The notes under the pieces are model-generated. The model was given only the letters and a program-made list of their open reading frames with translations. It was not told the origin of the DNA and ran no database searches. The position numbers and the translations under genes were made by a program. From contig RFON01000010.1 of the NCBI GenBank assembly GCA_009926625.1, positions 1 through 64,000 of the forward strand: a DNA stretch of 64,000 nucleotides, read 5' to 3'. Origin of the DNA: Planctomycetota bacterium (GTDB lineage: Bacteria > Planctomycetota > Phycisphaerae > Phycisphaerales > SM1A02). Shown one piece after another: positions 1 through 7,899 of this stretch (positions within the stretch are counted from its first letter, which is position 1; every line of letters starts with the position of its first letter).

Positions 1-233
1 CGGGCGCCGTGGCTCGACCAGCGCTCCCCGCCGCGGGTGTCGGCGGCTCGCGGCAGGTGCCCGCAGGCATTCGCGTGGGCACGGTCGTACGCCATGCGCA
101 GTTCGGCGTCGGAAGAATCACGGCACTGTTGCCGCGAGGCAACATGACGAGCGTGGAAGTGGACTTCCGTCCAGGTGGGCGACGAACGCTGGTCCTCGAG
201 TACGCGCGCCTCGAAATCGTTGCGGGTTCGTGA
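1..233 (+). CDS. C-terminal fragment of a PcrA/UvrD-like DNA helicase (5' end outside window)
   Basis: The reading frame is open from base 3 and stops at TGA 231-233, so the gene begins left of the window. The last 50 residues carry GTVVRHAQFGVGRI followed by short beta-strand-like segments. This matches the small Tudor-like domain at the C-terminus of PcrA/UvrD superfamily 1 helicases, which in PcrA contacts RNA polymerase. No helicase motor motif lies inside the window, so the family call rests on this tail alone. A CarD-like or other Tudor-fold protein cannot be excluded. Confidence 0.55.
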   Translation, partial: GAVARPALPAAGVGGSRQVPAGIRVGTVVRHAQFGVGRITALLPRGNMTSVEVDFRPGGRRTLVLEYARLEIVAGS

Positions 234-242
234 CTCGCGCGG

Positions 243-2465
243 TCAGTGTGCCGCCGTCGGCGTTCCGCAGATTCCAGTCTGCCAGAAGATGAACGACCAT
301 TGATCCGCCTCGTCCTCGATGCGGCGCGCGAGCGGTTTCCCTTGGCCATGTCCCGCATCGCGGTCCACCCACAGCAGCACGGGCTCGCTGCGATCGTCGC
401 TTGCCGATGACGCCTGCATCAGTGCAGCCATCTTGCGTGCATGCAGCGGATGGACGCGCGAATCGTTTTCTCCAGCGGTGAAGAGCACGGCTGGATAGCG
501 CGTGCCCGCTCGAACATTGTGGTAGGGGCTGTACGCGAACAGCCACTGCGCCGCGGCTGGATCCTCGCTCGATCCGTACTCGGGAACCCAGTACTTGGCG
601 AGCAGGAACTGTTGATAGCGCATCATGTCCAGCAGCGGAACGGCGCTGATTGCCGCTGTATAGAGGTCGGGACGCTGCGTGATCGCGACGCCCGTCAGGA
701 GCCCGCCGTTCGACCCGCCCTTGATCGCGAGGTGAGCCGAATCCGTGACCTTCTGGTCGATCAGCCACTGCGCGCAGGCGTGGAAGTCATCGAAGACATT
801 CTGCTTGTTGCCCAGCATTCCCGCGCGGTGCCATGTTTCGCCGTACTCGCTTCCACCTCGCAGGTTTGCAACCGCATACACGCCGCCGCGCTGCAGCCAT
901 GGCCAGAGCGTCGGTGCGAACGCGGGGTCGAGACTGACATTGAAGCCGCCGTAGCCGTAGAGGAGCGTGGGCGCGTTTCCCGCCGGTTTCATTCCCTTTC
1001 GCTGCACGATGAACATCGGCACTCGCGTTCCGTCCTTGCTTGGCACGAACGCCTGCTTCACCTCGATCGCCGCTGGATCGAAGGGGATTTCGGGTCGCGC
1101 CCACAAACGCATCGTGCCGGATGCGAAGTCAGCCGCATAGATGGAACGCGGCTCGTTGAAGCTGGTGAACGACACAAAGCCGCTCGTGCGCTCATCGCTC
1201 GTGCCGACGCCCGCGGAGCCAAGCCCAGGGAGTTCGATGGCGCCGACCGACTCGCCCGTCGTTCGGATCCGCTCCAGTCGTGTGGTGACATCCTTCGAGA
1301 AGGTCAGCACAAGCAGGTCGCCCGCACGCGAGGCATCCTCAAGCACCATGTCCGTGCGCGGCGCCACGATCGTCTTCCAGGAAGCGCGCTGCGGCGAGCG
1401 AAGCGCCACGGCGACAAGCGTGCCGGTGGGTGCGTCGAGCGTCGTTCGCATGTAGAGCGTGTCGCCGAGTGCCGCGGTCGGCCCGAATGTGGCATCGAGT
1501 CCCTCGGCCACCACCTGGGCGAGTTGCCCGGCCGCGGGCATTCCCGCGCGGCGCCACGCCTCGGTCTCGAGCACCGAGAGGTCGTTCGCCTGCCAGCCGC
1601 GCGACAGCGTGAGGAAGATCCAGCGGCCATCGCGGCTGATCGATGCGCCTGGGATGCGGCTCGGGTCCGTTTGCCGTATCAGCAACGCGTCATGCCGCGG
1701 ATGCTCGCCGATCGTGTGCCAACGCACTTCGCGCGAATACGGATCCGCCGCGTCCGCCAACGCCGAGTAGAGGAACGCATCACTCGTTGGTGTCCAGCCG
1801 CCGAAGGAAACCTTGCCCGCGATTTCGTCGCTGATCCAGCGACCGGTGACGGCATCGAGGACATGCAGCACGCTCATCTCGCTGCCGGACTTCGAGAGCC
1901 CGAACGCCACGCGCTTGCCGCAAGGGGAGGGAACCCACCAGTCGAGACTCGTCAGTCCGCGCGCGTCGAGTGCGTTCACATCGATGAGCGTGCGGCGCGC
2001 GCTTCGGTCGGGACCGCGTGGCGCCGAAGCGCCGCCACCCGCAGCGGAAGCGGCGACGTCCGCCGCGACATACAGCACGGGCTGGTTCTGTGAACCTTCG
2101 CGCTCGGTCCAGAACGCGCTGCCACCTTCGCACACGGGCATGCCAATCGAGCCGATCGACATCAGCGGACGGAGTTCCGCCGTCAGTTCGGCATGGCAGG
2201 GGAGTGCACGGAGCAGTGCGGTGGTGCGGTCATTCTGGAGCGTCGTCCAAGCCGCAACTTCGGGCGAATCTCGCTCCAGTTGTTCGAGCCATCGGTAGGG
2301 ATCGTCCACCTTGCGTCCCCCGATCATGTCGCTGATTGGCTCGCTGCGCGTGGTGGGCGGCACCGCACTCGCCGCCCCGGCCCCGCAGAGCACAAGCGCG
2401 CACGCCAATCGGCGCATGCGGAACGAGGCAAGTGTGGATCGAACGGTCATCGTGCATCGATTCAT
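243..2465 (-). CDS. Prolyl oligopeptidase, S9A family, secreted
   Basis: A serine peptidase that cleaves short peptides after proline. The predicted 740-residue protein has a signal-peptide-like start (RRLACALVLCGAGAASA), an N-terminal beta-propeller region of about 400 residues and a C-terminal alpha/beta-hydrolase domain. The catalytic triad can be read: Ser585 in GGSNGGLL, Asp668 in ENDSRV and His706 in DAGHG. The frame is open further upstream, but that part overlaps serA. The start at 2465 lies just after serA ends and has GAGGAG about 10 bases upstream; an ATG at 2450 is the alternative. It is last in the run hutI-map-serA-this gene, and export suggests peptide scavenging outside the cytoplasm. 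Confidence 0.9.
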   Translation of the reverse strand: MNRCTMTVRSTLASFRMRRLACALVLCGAGAASAVPPTTRSEPISDMIGGRKVDDPYRWLEQLERDSPEVAAWTTLQNDRTTALLRALPCHAELTAELRPLMSIGSIGMPVCEGGSAFWTEREGSQNQPVLYVAADVAASAAGGGASAPRGPDRSARRTLIDVNALDARGLTSLDWWVPSPCGKRVAFGLSKSGSEMSVLHVLDAVTGRWISDEIAGKVSFGGWTPTSDAFLYSALADAADPYSREVRWHTIGEHPRHDALLIRQTDPSRIPGASISRDGRWIFLTLSRGWQANDLSVLETEAWRRAGMPAAGQLAQVVAEGLDATFGPTAALGDTLYMRTTLDAPTGTLVAVALRSPQRASWKTIVAPRTDMVLEDASRAGDLLVLTFSKDVTTRLERIRTTGESVGAIELPGLGSAGVGTSDERTSGFVSFTSFNEPRSIYAADFASGTMRLWARPEIPFDPAAIEVKQAFVPSKDGTRVPMFIVQRKGMKPAGNAPTLLYGYGGFNVSLDPAFAPTLWPWLQRGGVYAVANLRGGSEYGETWHRAGMLGNKQNVFDDFHACAQWLIDQKVTDSAHLAIKGGSNGGLLTGVAITQRPDLYTAAISAVPLLDMMRYQQFLLAKYWVPEYGSSEDPAAAQWLFAYSPYHNVRAGTRYPAVLFTAGENDSRVHPLHARKMAALMQASSASDDRSEPVLLWVDRDAGHGQGKPLARRIEDEADQWSFIFWQTGICGTPTAAH

Positions 2466-2490
2466 CTGGTGGAGGCTCCTCTTTCGGTGG

Positions 2491-3711
2491 TCAGTTTCGC
2501 GCGGGTGATCCCGACGCAGTCCGCATGCGAATCGTTTCAGGCATCGCTCGGATGCCATCGAGCAGGGCCGGGTCGCCGATCGGTTCAACATCAAGGATCA
2601 CATAGCTCGTCGAGGGATTCGACTGCAGGTATTCCGCGTTGATGTTGACGCCCGCCTTCGCAAGAAGGGTGTGCATGGTGCCGAGCACGCCCGGCACATT
2701 GCGATGGACATGCAGGATCCGCAGTTGCCCCTCGCGCAGCACCGGCAGGTCGACCTGCGGAATGTTGACGCTGGTTTCGGTCGACCCGCGTTCCCAGAAA
2801 CGCGCGAGCTTCTCAGCCACTTCCACTGCGATCAGTTCCTGCGCCTCCTCCGTCGATCCACCGATGTGCGGTGTCAGGATCGCCGTTGTGCACGCTTGCA
2901 GCGGGGAGTGAAAACGATCGCCCGCCTTCGCTGGCTCGTCGGGGAAGACATCGAGCGCCGCGCCGCCGAGTCGACCATCCTGCAGTGCCGCGGCGAGCGC
3001 ATCGGTATCCACGACACTGCCGCGCGCGTTGTTGATCAGGAACGCGCCGCGCTTCATCATGGCGATCTGGGCGGCGCCGATCAGTCGGGCGGTCAGTGGC
3101 GTTTCCGGCACATGCAGCGTGACGCAGTCCGCTTCGCGAAGCACCGACTCCAGCGATGGCCGCGGTGATGCATTTCCGAGCGGCAGTTTTCGCAGCACAT
3201 CATGGAAAATCACCCGCATGCCGAGCGCCTCCGCGAGGACGCTGACCTGCGAGCCGATGTGGCCATAGCCGATGATCCCGAGCGTTCGGCCGCGCACCTC
3301 GTGGCTGTTGGCCGCGGATTTGTCCCATTGGCCCGCGTGCAGCAGCGCAGACTTCTCGAAGAGCCGCCGAAAGAGGCAGACCGCTTCGGCGACCGTCATC
3401 TCTGCCACGCTGCGGGTGTTGCTGAACGGTGAGTTGAATACCGCCGTGCCGGATGCCGCTGCGGCCGTCAGATCAACTTGATTCGTTCCGATGCAGAAGC
3501 AGCCGATGGCCAACAGATGTGGGGCGCCCGCGAGATCCGCCGCGCGCAGTTCCGTCTTGGAGCGAATGCCGACGACATCGGCGCGGGACAGTGCTTCACG
3601 CAGCGCGCTGCCTGCGAGCGCGCCCGGCGCACGGTGGACCGTGAATCCAGCTTCGACGAGCGCGGCATCCGCCGCCATGTGTATCGACTCAAGCAGCAGT
3701 GCCTGCGGCAT
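2491..3711 (-). CDS. serA: D-3-phosphoglycerate dehydrogenase
   Basis: The first enzyme of serine synthesis: it oxidises 3-phosphoglycerate to 3-phosphohydroxypyruvate with NAD. The 406-residue product has the length and order of the E. coli-type enzyme: a split substrate domain, a Rossmann NAD-binding segment (GYGHIGSQVSVLAEALGM), the catalytic His in LTPHIGGSTEEAQ, and a C-terminal ACT domain (NVPGVLGTMHTLLAKAGVNI) that normally binds serine for feedback inhibition. The start at 3711 (MPQALLLES) fits the family; an ATG at 3732 would add seven residues. It follows map by 38 bases and precedes the prolyl oligopeptidase by 25 bases, all on one strand. Confidence 0.93.
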   Translation of the reverse strand: MPQALLLESIHMAADAALVEAGFTVHRAPGALAGSALREALSRADVVGIRSKTELRAADLAGAPHLLAIGCFCIGTNQVDLTAAAASGTAVFNSPFSNTRSVAEMTVAEAVCLFRRLFEKSALLHAGQWDKSAANSHEVRGRTLGIIGYGHIGSQVSVLAEALGMRVIFHDVLRKLPLGNASPRPSLESVLREADCVTLHVPETPLTARLIGAAQIAMMKRGAFLINNARGSVVDTDALAAALQDGRLGGAALDVFPDEPAKAGDRFHSPLQACTTAILTPHIGGSTEEAQELIAVEVAEKLARFWERGSTETSVNIPQVDLPVLREGQLRILHVHRNVPGVLGTMHTLLAKAGVNINAEYLQSNPSTSYVILDVEPIGDPALLDGIRAMPETIRMRTASGSPARN

Positions 3712-3749
3712 CGCGCGCAGCGTAGCGAACACGCTTCACGGACGGCGCG

Positions 3750-4571
3750 TCAGCCGACCACATCTGGAAGGCGAAAGAGCCCCTCTGTCAGGTTCACCGG
3801 TCCCTCATCGGTGATCAGCACATCCGCCTCATAGTGAACGCTCAGTGATCCGTCGGCAGTGAAGATCGGCCAAGCGTTCCCCTCGCTGCTCGTCTCGGTC
3901 GAACTGACCGCGATCATCGGCTCGACGGCAATCAGCATGCCAGACTTGAAGGTGGACCACGCCTCACTCCACTCGCCTGGAAAACTCGGCACCACATTCG
4001 ACACAAATGGTGCCTCGTGCAGGGTGCGGCCGTAGCCGTGGCCGCCGAGTCCGCGCACGAGGCAGAAGCGACACTCGCCCTCGACATGCCCTTGCACCGC
4101 GCGCGCCCAGTCGACGAGTGGTCGTCCGACCACCATCGCCTTCACGCCGCGGCGCAGACTCTCCTTCCCGCACTCCATCAGCGCATGGGCGAGTTTGTCG
4201 CCGCCGCGCACGAGGAATGTCCATGCGGCGTCACCGATGAAGCCGCGGTGGCGAACGCCGATGTCGACCGACAGAAGGTCGCCAGCCTGCAGGGGACGGT
4301 TCGTCATGTCGTGCGTGCCGTGCACGACGCAGGCGTTCACGGAGAGGCAGGAGTGGCTGGGGAAGGGTGGATGTCCGCGCGCGCGGTAGCCGATGAAGCA
4401 CGATCGGCAGTCGAGCTTTTCAAGCGTGTGACCGACGAACGCATCGACCTCCGCGAGCGTCTGCCCTTCACGCAGGAATCCCGCGAGCGCCTCATGCGTT
4501 TGGACAACGCAGTGTGCGGCTGCGGTGGCGGAAGCGATGTCCGACATCGAGCGTTGCATGGAAGGGCGCAA
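3750..4571 (-). CDS. map: Type I methionine aminopeptidase
   Basis: Removes the initiator methionine from nascent proteins in the cytoplasm and uses two metal ions. The 273-residue product shows the family's metal ligands: Asp in LLSVDIGV, Asp in FIGDAAWTF, His in GGHGYGRTLHEAP, Glu in VEPMI and a last Glu in VHYEADVLIT. The family usually has Gly-His-Gly-Ile-Gly before the His; here the third position is Tyr (HGYGR). The start at 4571 lies only two bases after the stop of hutI, so the two are probably cotranscribed. Several in-frame Met codons in the first ten residues leave the exact start open. Confidence 0.9.
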   Translation of the reverse strand: MRPSMQRSMSDIASATAAAHCVVQTHEALAGFLREGQTLAEVDAFVGHTLEKLDCRSCFIGYRARGHPPFPSHSCLSVNACVVHGTHDMTNRPLQAGDLLSVDIGVRHRGFIGDAAWTFLVRGGDKLAHALMECGKESLRRGVKAMVVGRPLVDWARAVQGHVEGECRFCLVRGLGGHGYGRTLHEAPFVSNVVPSFPGEWSEAWSTFKSGMLIAVEPMIAVSSTETSSEGNAWPIFTADGSLSVHYEADVLITDEGPVNLTEGLFRLPDVVG

Positions 4572-4573
4572 GG

Positions 4574-5815
4574 CTAGCGAAGCTTCGCATCGACGCGCAT
4601 GCCGCGAGCGAAGACAGCCGAGGGGAGCGCACCGCTCACCTCGAAGGCGAGTGCGCGCTCATCGCGGAACGGCCAGAGCACGACATCGGCGCTCTTGCCA
4701 GCCGTCAGCGAACCGCACTCTCCCTGCACGCCGAGCACGCAGGCGGCGTTCCAGATGCAGGCGATGAGTGATTCGCTTGGCGTGAGGTGGAGATGCCGCA
4801 CCGCGAGCGCGATGACGAGCGGCATGCCGCGCACGGGCGCACTGCCAGGATTGGCGTTGGTCGCGAGCGCCAGGGCAGCGCCTGCATCGATGAACTCGCG
4901 GGCGGGCATGAACGGCGTGCCGAGGCAGAACGAAGTGGCAGGCAGCCCGACCGCCACCGACTCGCTGTTGGCGACCGCCGCGATCTCGGCGTCGCTGCAC
5001 GCCTCGAGGTGGTCCAGGCTGACCGCACCAAGCGCAGTGGCGCGCTCCACCATGCCAAGGGAATGGAACTGGTTCGTGTGAACGCGCAGCGGGGAGCCAA
5101 GCGCGCGCGCGCGTTCGAAGTAGGCCGTGCAGTCGGCTGCGCTCCACGCGCCCTGCTCGCAGTACGCATCCGCCGCGATGCCGGGCATCAGCGCAGCCGC
5201 CGCGGGAAGCGTCTCGTTGATGGTGCGCGCCACGAAGTCAGGCTGCGCCGCATCGATCGCGTGCGCTCCAAGGAAAGTCGCGGCGATTCGCTGCGGTGTG
5301 AGCGCACGCGCTGCGGCAATGGCACGCAGCATCTTCAGTTCGCTCTCTGTGTTGAGTCCGTATCCCGATTTCACTTCGACCGTGGTGGTGCCGGAAGCAG
5401 ACATTTCGAGAAGTCGCTGCACAAGCAGGGCGGTCAGGTCGTGTTCCGTTGCGGCGCGCACGGCACGAACCGTGGACATGATCCCGCCGCCTGCGGCAAG
5501 GATGTCCAGATAGGAACGCCCCGCAAGTTTCGCCTCCCACTCGTCGAAACGGTCGCCAGCCCAGCACGCGTGCGTGTGGCAGTCCACGAACCCTGGCGTG
5601 ACGACGCACCCCTTGGCATCCATCGTTTCGCAGCCATTCGGCAGCGAGATCGGGTCGCCTGCACCGACCACCGTGATCCGATCGGCATCCCAGACGATGT
5701 GCCCGCGCTCGATGACGGCAAGATGCGCTGTCGTCGGGCGACGGATGGGTGCGCGCGAGCCGCCTGCAGGATGCATCGTGACCAGTCGCGCGTTCACGAT
5801 TGCCGTGGCTGCCAT
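4574..5815 (-). CDS. hutI: Imidazolonepropionase
   Basis: Third step of histidine degradation: it hydrolyses imidazolone-5-propionate to N-formimino-glutamate. The 413-residue amidohydrolase shows the metal-binding VDCHTHACWAGDR motif, GGGIMSTVRAVR, the strand EVKSGYGLN, TFLGAHAID and HTNQFHSLG, in the order known for HutI. The frame is open upstream to 6037, but that part is antisense to sixA. ATG 5815 (MAATAIVNARLV) is the natural start, 25 bases from the divergent sixA start. No other hut gene lies in the window, so the rest of the pathway must be elsewhere. It heads the hutI-map-serA run. Confidence 0.9.
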   Translation of the reverse strand: MAATAIVNARLVTMHPAGGSRAPIRRPTTAHLAVIERGHIVWDADRITVVGAGDPISLPNGCETMDAKGCVVTPGFVDCHTHACWAGDRFDEWEAKLAGRSYLDILAAGGGIMSTVRAVRAATEHDLTALLVQRLLEMSASGTTTVEVKSGYGLNTESELKMLRAIAAARALTPQRIAATFLGAHAIDAAQPDFVARTINETLPAAAALMPGIAADAYCEQGAWSAADCTAYFERARALGSPLRVHTNQFHSLGMVERATALGAVSLDHLEACSDAEIAAVANSESVAVGLPATSFCLGTPFMPAREFIDAGAALALATNANPGSAPVRGMPLVIALAVRHLHLTPSESLIACIWNAACVLGVQGECGSLTAGKSADVVLWPFRDERALAFEVSGALPSAVFARGMRVDAKLR

Positions 5816-5840
5816 GCGCGCAAACGGTACCGTAGGACCG

Positions 5841-6362
5841 ATGCGGCTCTTCGTCGTTCGACACGCGCGCGCTGAGGAGCGATCCGAAACGCATTTCACC
5901 GACGATTCACTGCGACCGCTGACCACGCAGGGCAGTGATGAGTTCGCGCGGCTCGCGCGACGCGTGGCGCGTTCGTGGGACGCGCCCGCACTGGTCCTCG
6001 CGAGTCCGTTCGAGCGGGCGTGGGCGACAGCGCGCATCCTCCGCGACGAAGCGAAGTGGCCGAAGGCACTGCGCTGCGAGGCGCTCGAGGCGGATCACGC
6101 GGGTGGCATCGAGGCTCTGGAGCAGGCGATCGTCGAAAGTGTTGGCGAGTCGCTCGCGCTTGTGGGTCATGAGCCGATCTTGAGCGAACTCGTGAGCCAC
6201 CTGCTTGGAACCGAGTTACCGAGCGTCGTGATGCGCAAGGGGGCCGTGGCGGTCCTCGATGTGGCGCTCACGCTGCGCAGTGCGGGGGACATGCCAGGGC
6301 TTTTCGGCAGTGGAACGCTGCTTGCGCTCGCGGATCCGCGTGCGATCGGCATTCGCGAGTGA
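5841..6362 (+). CDS. sixA: SixA-type phosphohistidine phosphatase
   Basis: A small (173 residues) histidine phosphatase of the phosphoglycerate mutase-like superfamily. The N-terminal RLFVVRHARAEE gives the catalytic RH motif, and LVGHEPILSELVSHLL gives the second conserved His. SixA proteins dephosphorylate phosphohistidine on phosphotransfer proteins such as ArcB or PTS components; the substrate here is unknown. The start ATG 5841 lies 25 bases from the divergent hutI start and has AGGA five bases upstream. The next gene downstream codes a STAS protein 51 bases away; this hints at signalling, but no shared operon is proven. Confidence 0.85.
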   Translation: MRLFVVRHARAEERSETHFTDDSLRPLTTQGSDEFARLARRVARSWDAPALVLASPFERAWATARILRDEAKWPKALRCEALEADHAGGIEALEQAIVESVGESLALVGHEPILSELVSHLLGTELPSVVMRKGAVAVLDVALTLRSAGDMPGLFGSGTLLALADPRAIGIRE

Positions 6363-6413
6363 GGTCGCAGCCGCCGCGAAACCGCTAGACTCTGCGGCGA
6401 TCGAAGGCACGCC

Positions 6414-6800
6414 ATGACGACACGCGAAGAACCCACCGTCAAGAAGACTCAACTGCTCGAAACAATCTGGGACGGCGCCGTGCTCATCGCACGACCTGCG
6501 GGTCCGAACATTGGGCAGCGCGAGGCGCCCATCGTGGCACAGGATCTGGATCCGATCATGAAGGATGCCGGCAAGAAGATGAAGTTCATGGTGCTCGACC
6601 TCTCGGCGGTCCAGTTCATGAGCAGCATGGGAATCGGTACCTGCATCAACAGCCGCAACGCAGCCGCCGCGCTCGGCGCCAAGCCCGTGCTTTACGGCGC
6701 AAACAAGGAACTGCGCAACCTGCTGTCGATGATGAAGATCGACAAGCTCTTTGCGATCGTCGAGTCGCGCGAGGCGCTCAACAAACTCGTCGGCTACTGA
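6414..6800 (+). CDS. STAS-domain protein (anti-sigma-factor antagonist-like)
   Basis: A single STAS domain of 128 residues. The core has VLDLSAVQFMSSMGIGTCI, which is the region where SpoIIAA-type anti-anti-sigma factors carry the phosphorylatable Ser; here SS is in that position. Such proteins bind a partner kinase or anti-sigma factor and release it when phosphorylated. No kinase or phosphatase partner is adjacent. The end of the gene lies three bases from the convergent ChaN-like gene. A non-sigma role, for example in a stressosome-like or lipid-transport complex, is equally possible. Confidence 0.8.
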   Translation: MTTREEPTVKKTQLLETIWDGAVLIARPAGPNIGQREAPIVAQDLDPIMKDAGKKMKFMVLDLSAVQFMSSMGIGTCINSRNAAAALGAKPVLYGANKELRNLLSMMKIDKLFAIVESREALNKLVGY

Positions 6801-6803
6801 TCG

Positions 6804-7784
6804 CTACCGATCCGCCGCGCTCGCCCGAGTCATCACGGTCACATCGGCGCCTGCGTTCCAGTCGGCGTTTGGGGGAAGCGTCCCACCAGGGTCGAGTTGC
6901 ACCACCAGCACCCGCGCATCGGGGCACAGCCGCGTGAAGATCGCTGCGGTGCCGAGGCGCCGCTGAACATGGAATGCGCCAACGAGGTGGATGAACGGCG
7001 TTCCAGATTGCCATGCCCGTGCGAGCGAAGTCGCCATGGTGAGATCCCACACGCGCTGCGAGCGGTGCACGGCATCGACCTCCTCATCGGTCGGGACATC
7101 CGCCTCGGCGCCACCTTCTTTGGAAGCGTCTGACCGCATCTCGATCATCAACACGCGAAGGCGTTCCCAGTCGCCGTCGCGAGTGATCGCGGCGTCGGCC
7201 TCGAACAGCACACGCTCCGCGGGCGGCAGGTCGAGAAGCCCATCCGTGCCATCGCGGAAGGCCTGCGACACGAAGCGGCGTGGTGCGTTCGCGGCGATCA
7301 CCGTGCCGCCGCGCGACCGTGCCGCATCGATCGACGGTTGGTACCACGGAAGCCATGAATCCTTCCCAGCCCAGTCGCGCGACTTCGTCTGATCGATGAA
7401 GTCGTCCAACGCCAAACATCCAGCGAGATAGTCATCGACCGCGTCCTGATCGTCGCGTTCGAGCATCTCGAGACCGACTGCGCCGCTTGGATGTGCATCG
7501 AGGAAAGCAGCCACCAGCGCGTGCTGCGCCTTGTGCGCGACCGCGTCGTCATGCGTCTCCCCAACGAAAACAGCATCGGCTGCACGAACGCGCAGCAGGA
7601 GTTCATCCCAACTGATGGCTGCGCCGGTGGCACAGTCGATGGTTGGGCAGGACTGAGGTGCACGCGCTGCGTTGAACGCCTCGCGTGGGGTCGGCGCCGC
7701 AGTGCAACCGCCGATCAACACGGCGACAACAAACCGCCGCGCCGAGCGCAGAAAGTCGGCAGTGCGAGTGGAGTGGCGCGTCAT
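6804..7784 (-). CDS. ChaN-like haem-binding lipoprotein
   Basis: A 326-residue protein with a signal sequence ending in a lipobox-like VLIGGC, so it is likely a lipoprotein. The body starts with VFVGETHDD, typical of the ChaN/DUF399 family. Members bind haem, and one is linked to iron uptake in Campylobacter. Other family motifs seen are GLEMLERDDQ and VHLVGAFHV-like residues near the end (FIHLVGAFHVQRRLG). The start ATG 7784 is chosen because the signal peptide begins there; the longer frame is antisense to dinG. The gene converges on the STAS gene. A function in haem or iron handling is inference from the family only. Confidence 0.75.
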   Translation of the reverse strand: MTRHSTRTADFLRSARRFVVAVLIGGCTAAPTPREAFNAARAPQSCPTIDCATGAAISWDELLLRVRAADAVFVGETHDDAVAHKAQHALVAAFLDAHPSGAVGLEMLERDDQDAVDDYLAGCLALDDFIDQTKSRDWAGKDSWLPWYQPSIDAARSRGGTVIAANAPRRFVSQAFRDGTDGLLDLPPAERVLFEADAAITRDGDWERLRVLMIEMRSDASKEGGAEADVPTDEEVDAVHRSQRVWDLTMATSLARAWQSGTPFIHLVGAFHVQRRLGTAAIFTRLCPDARVLVVQLDPGGTLPPNADWNAGADVTVMTRASAADR

Positions 7785-7899
7785 ACGCACTAGCCTATGC
7801 CCGTGGAGAATGCCAAGGTGTGCCAGTGGACAGTTGCGATGCGCGGTGTCTTCCTCGCGGTGAGGGGCTGATGCAGCGAGCAAAGGGGATGGAAGTCGC

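Noticed and set aside
441-2093. 550-codon plus-strand open frame
   Set aside because: It is antisense to the prolyl oligopeptidase gene, Arg/Ala-rich, and shows no domain; such mirror frames are expected in GC-rich coding DNA.
4787-5875. 362-codon plus-strand open frame
   Set aside because: Antisense to hutI, with arginine-rich composition and no motif.
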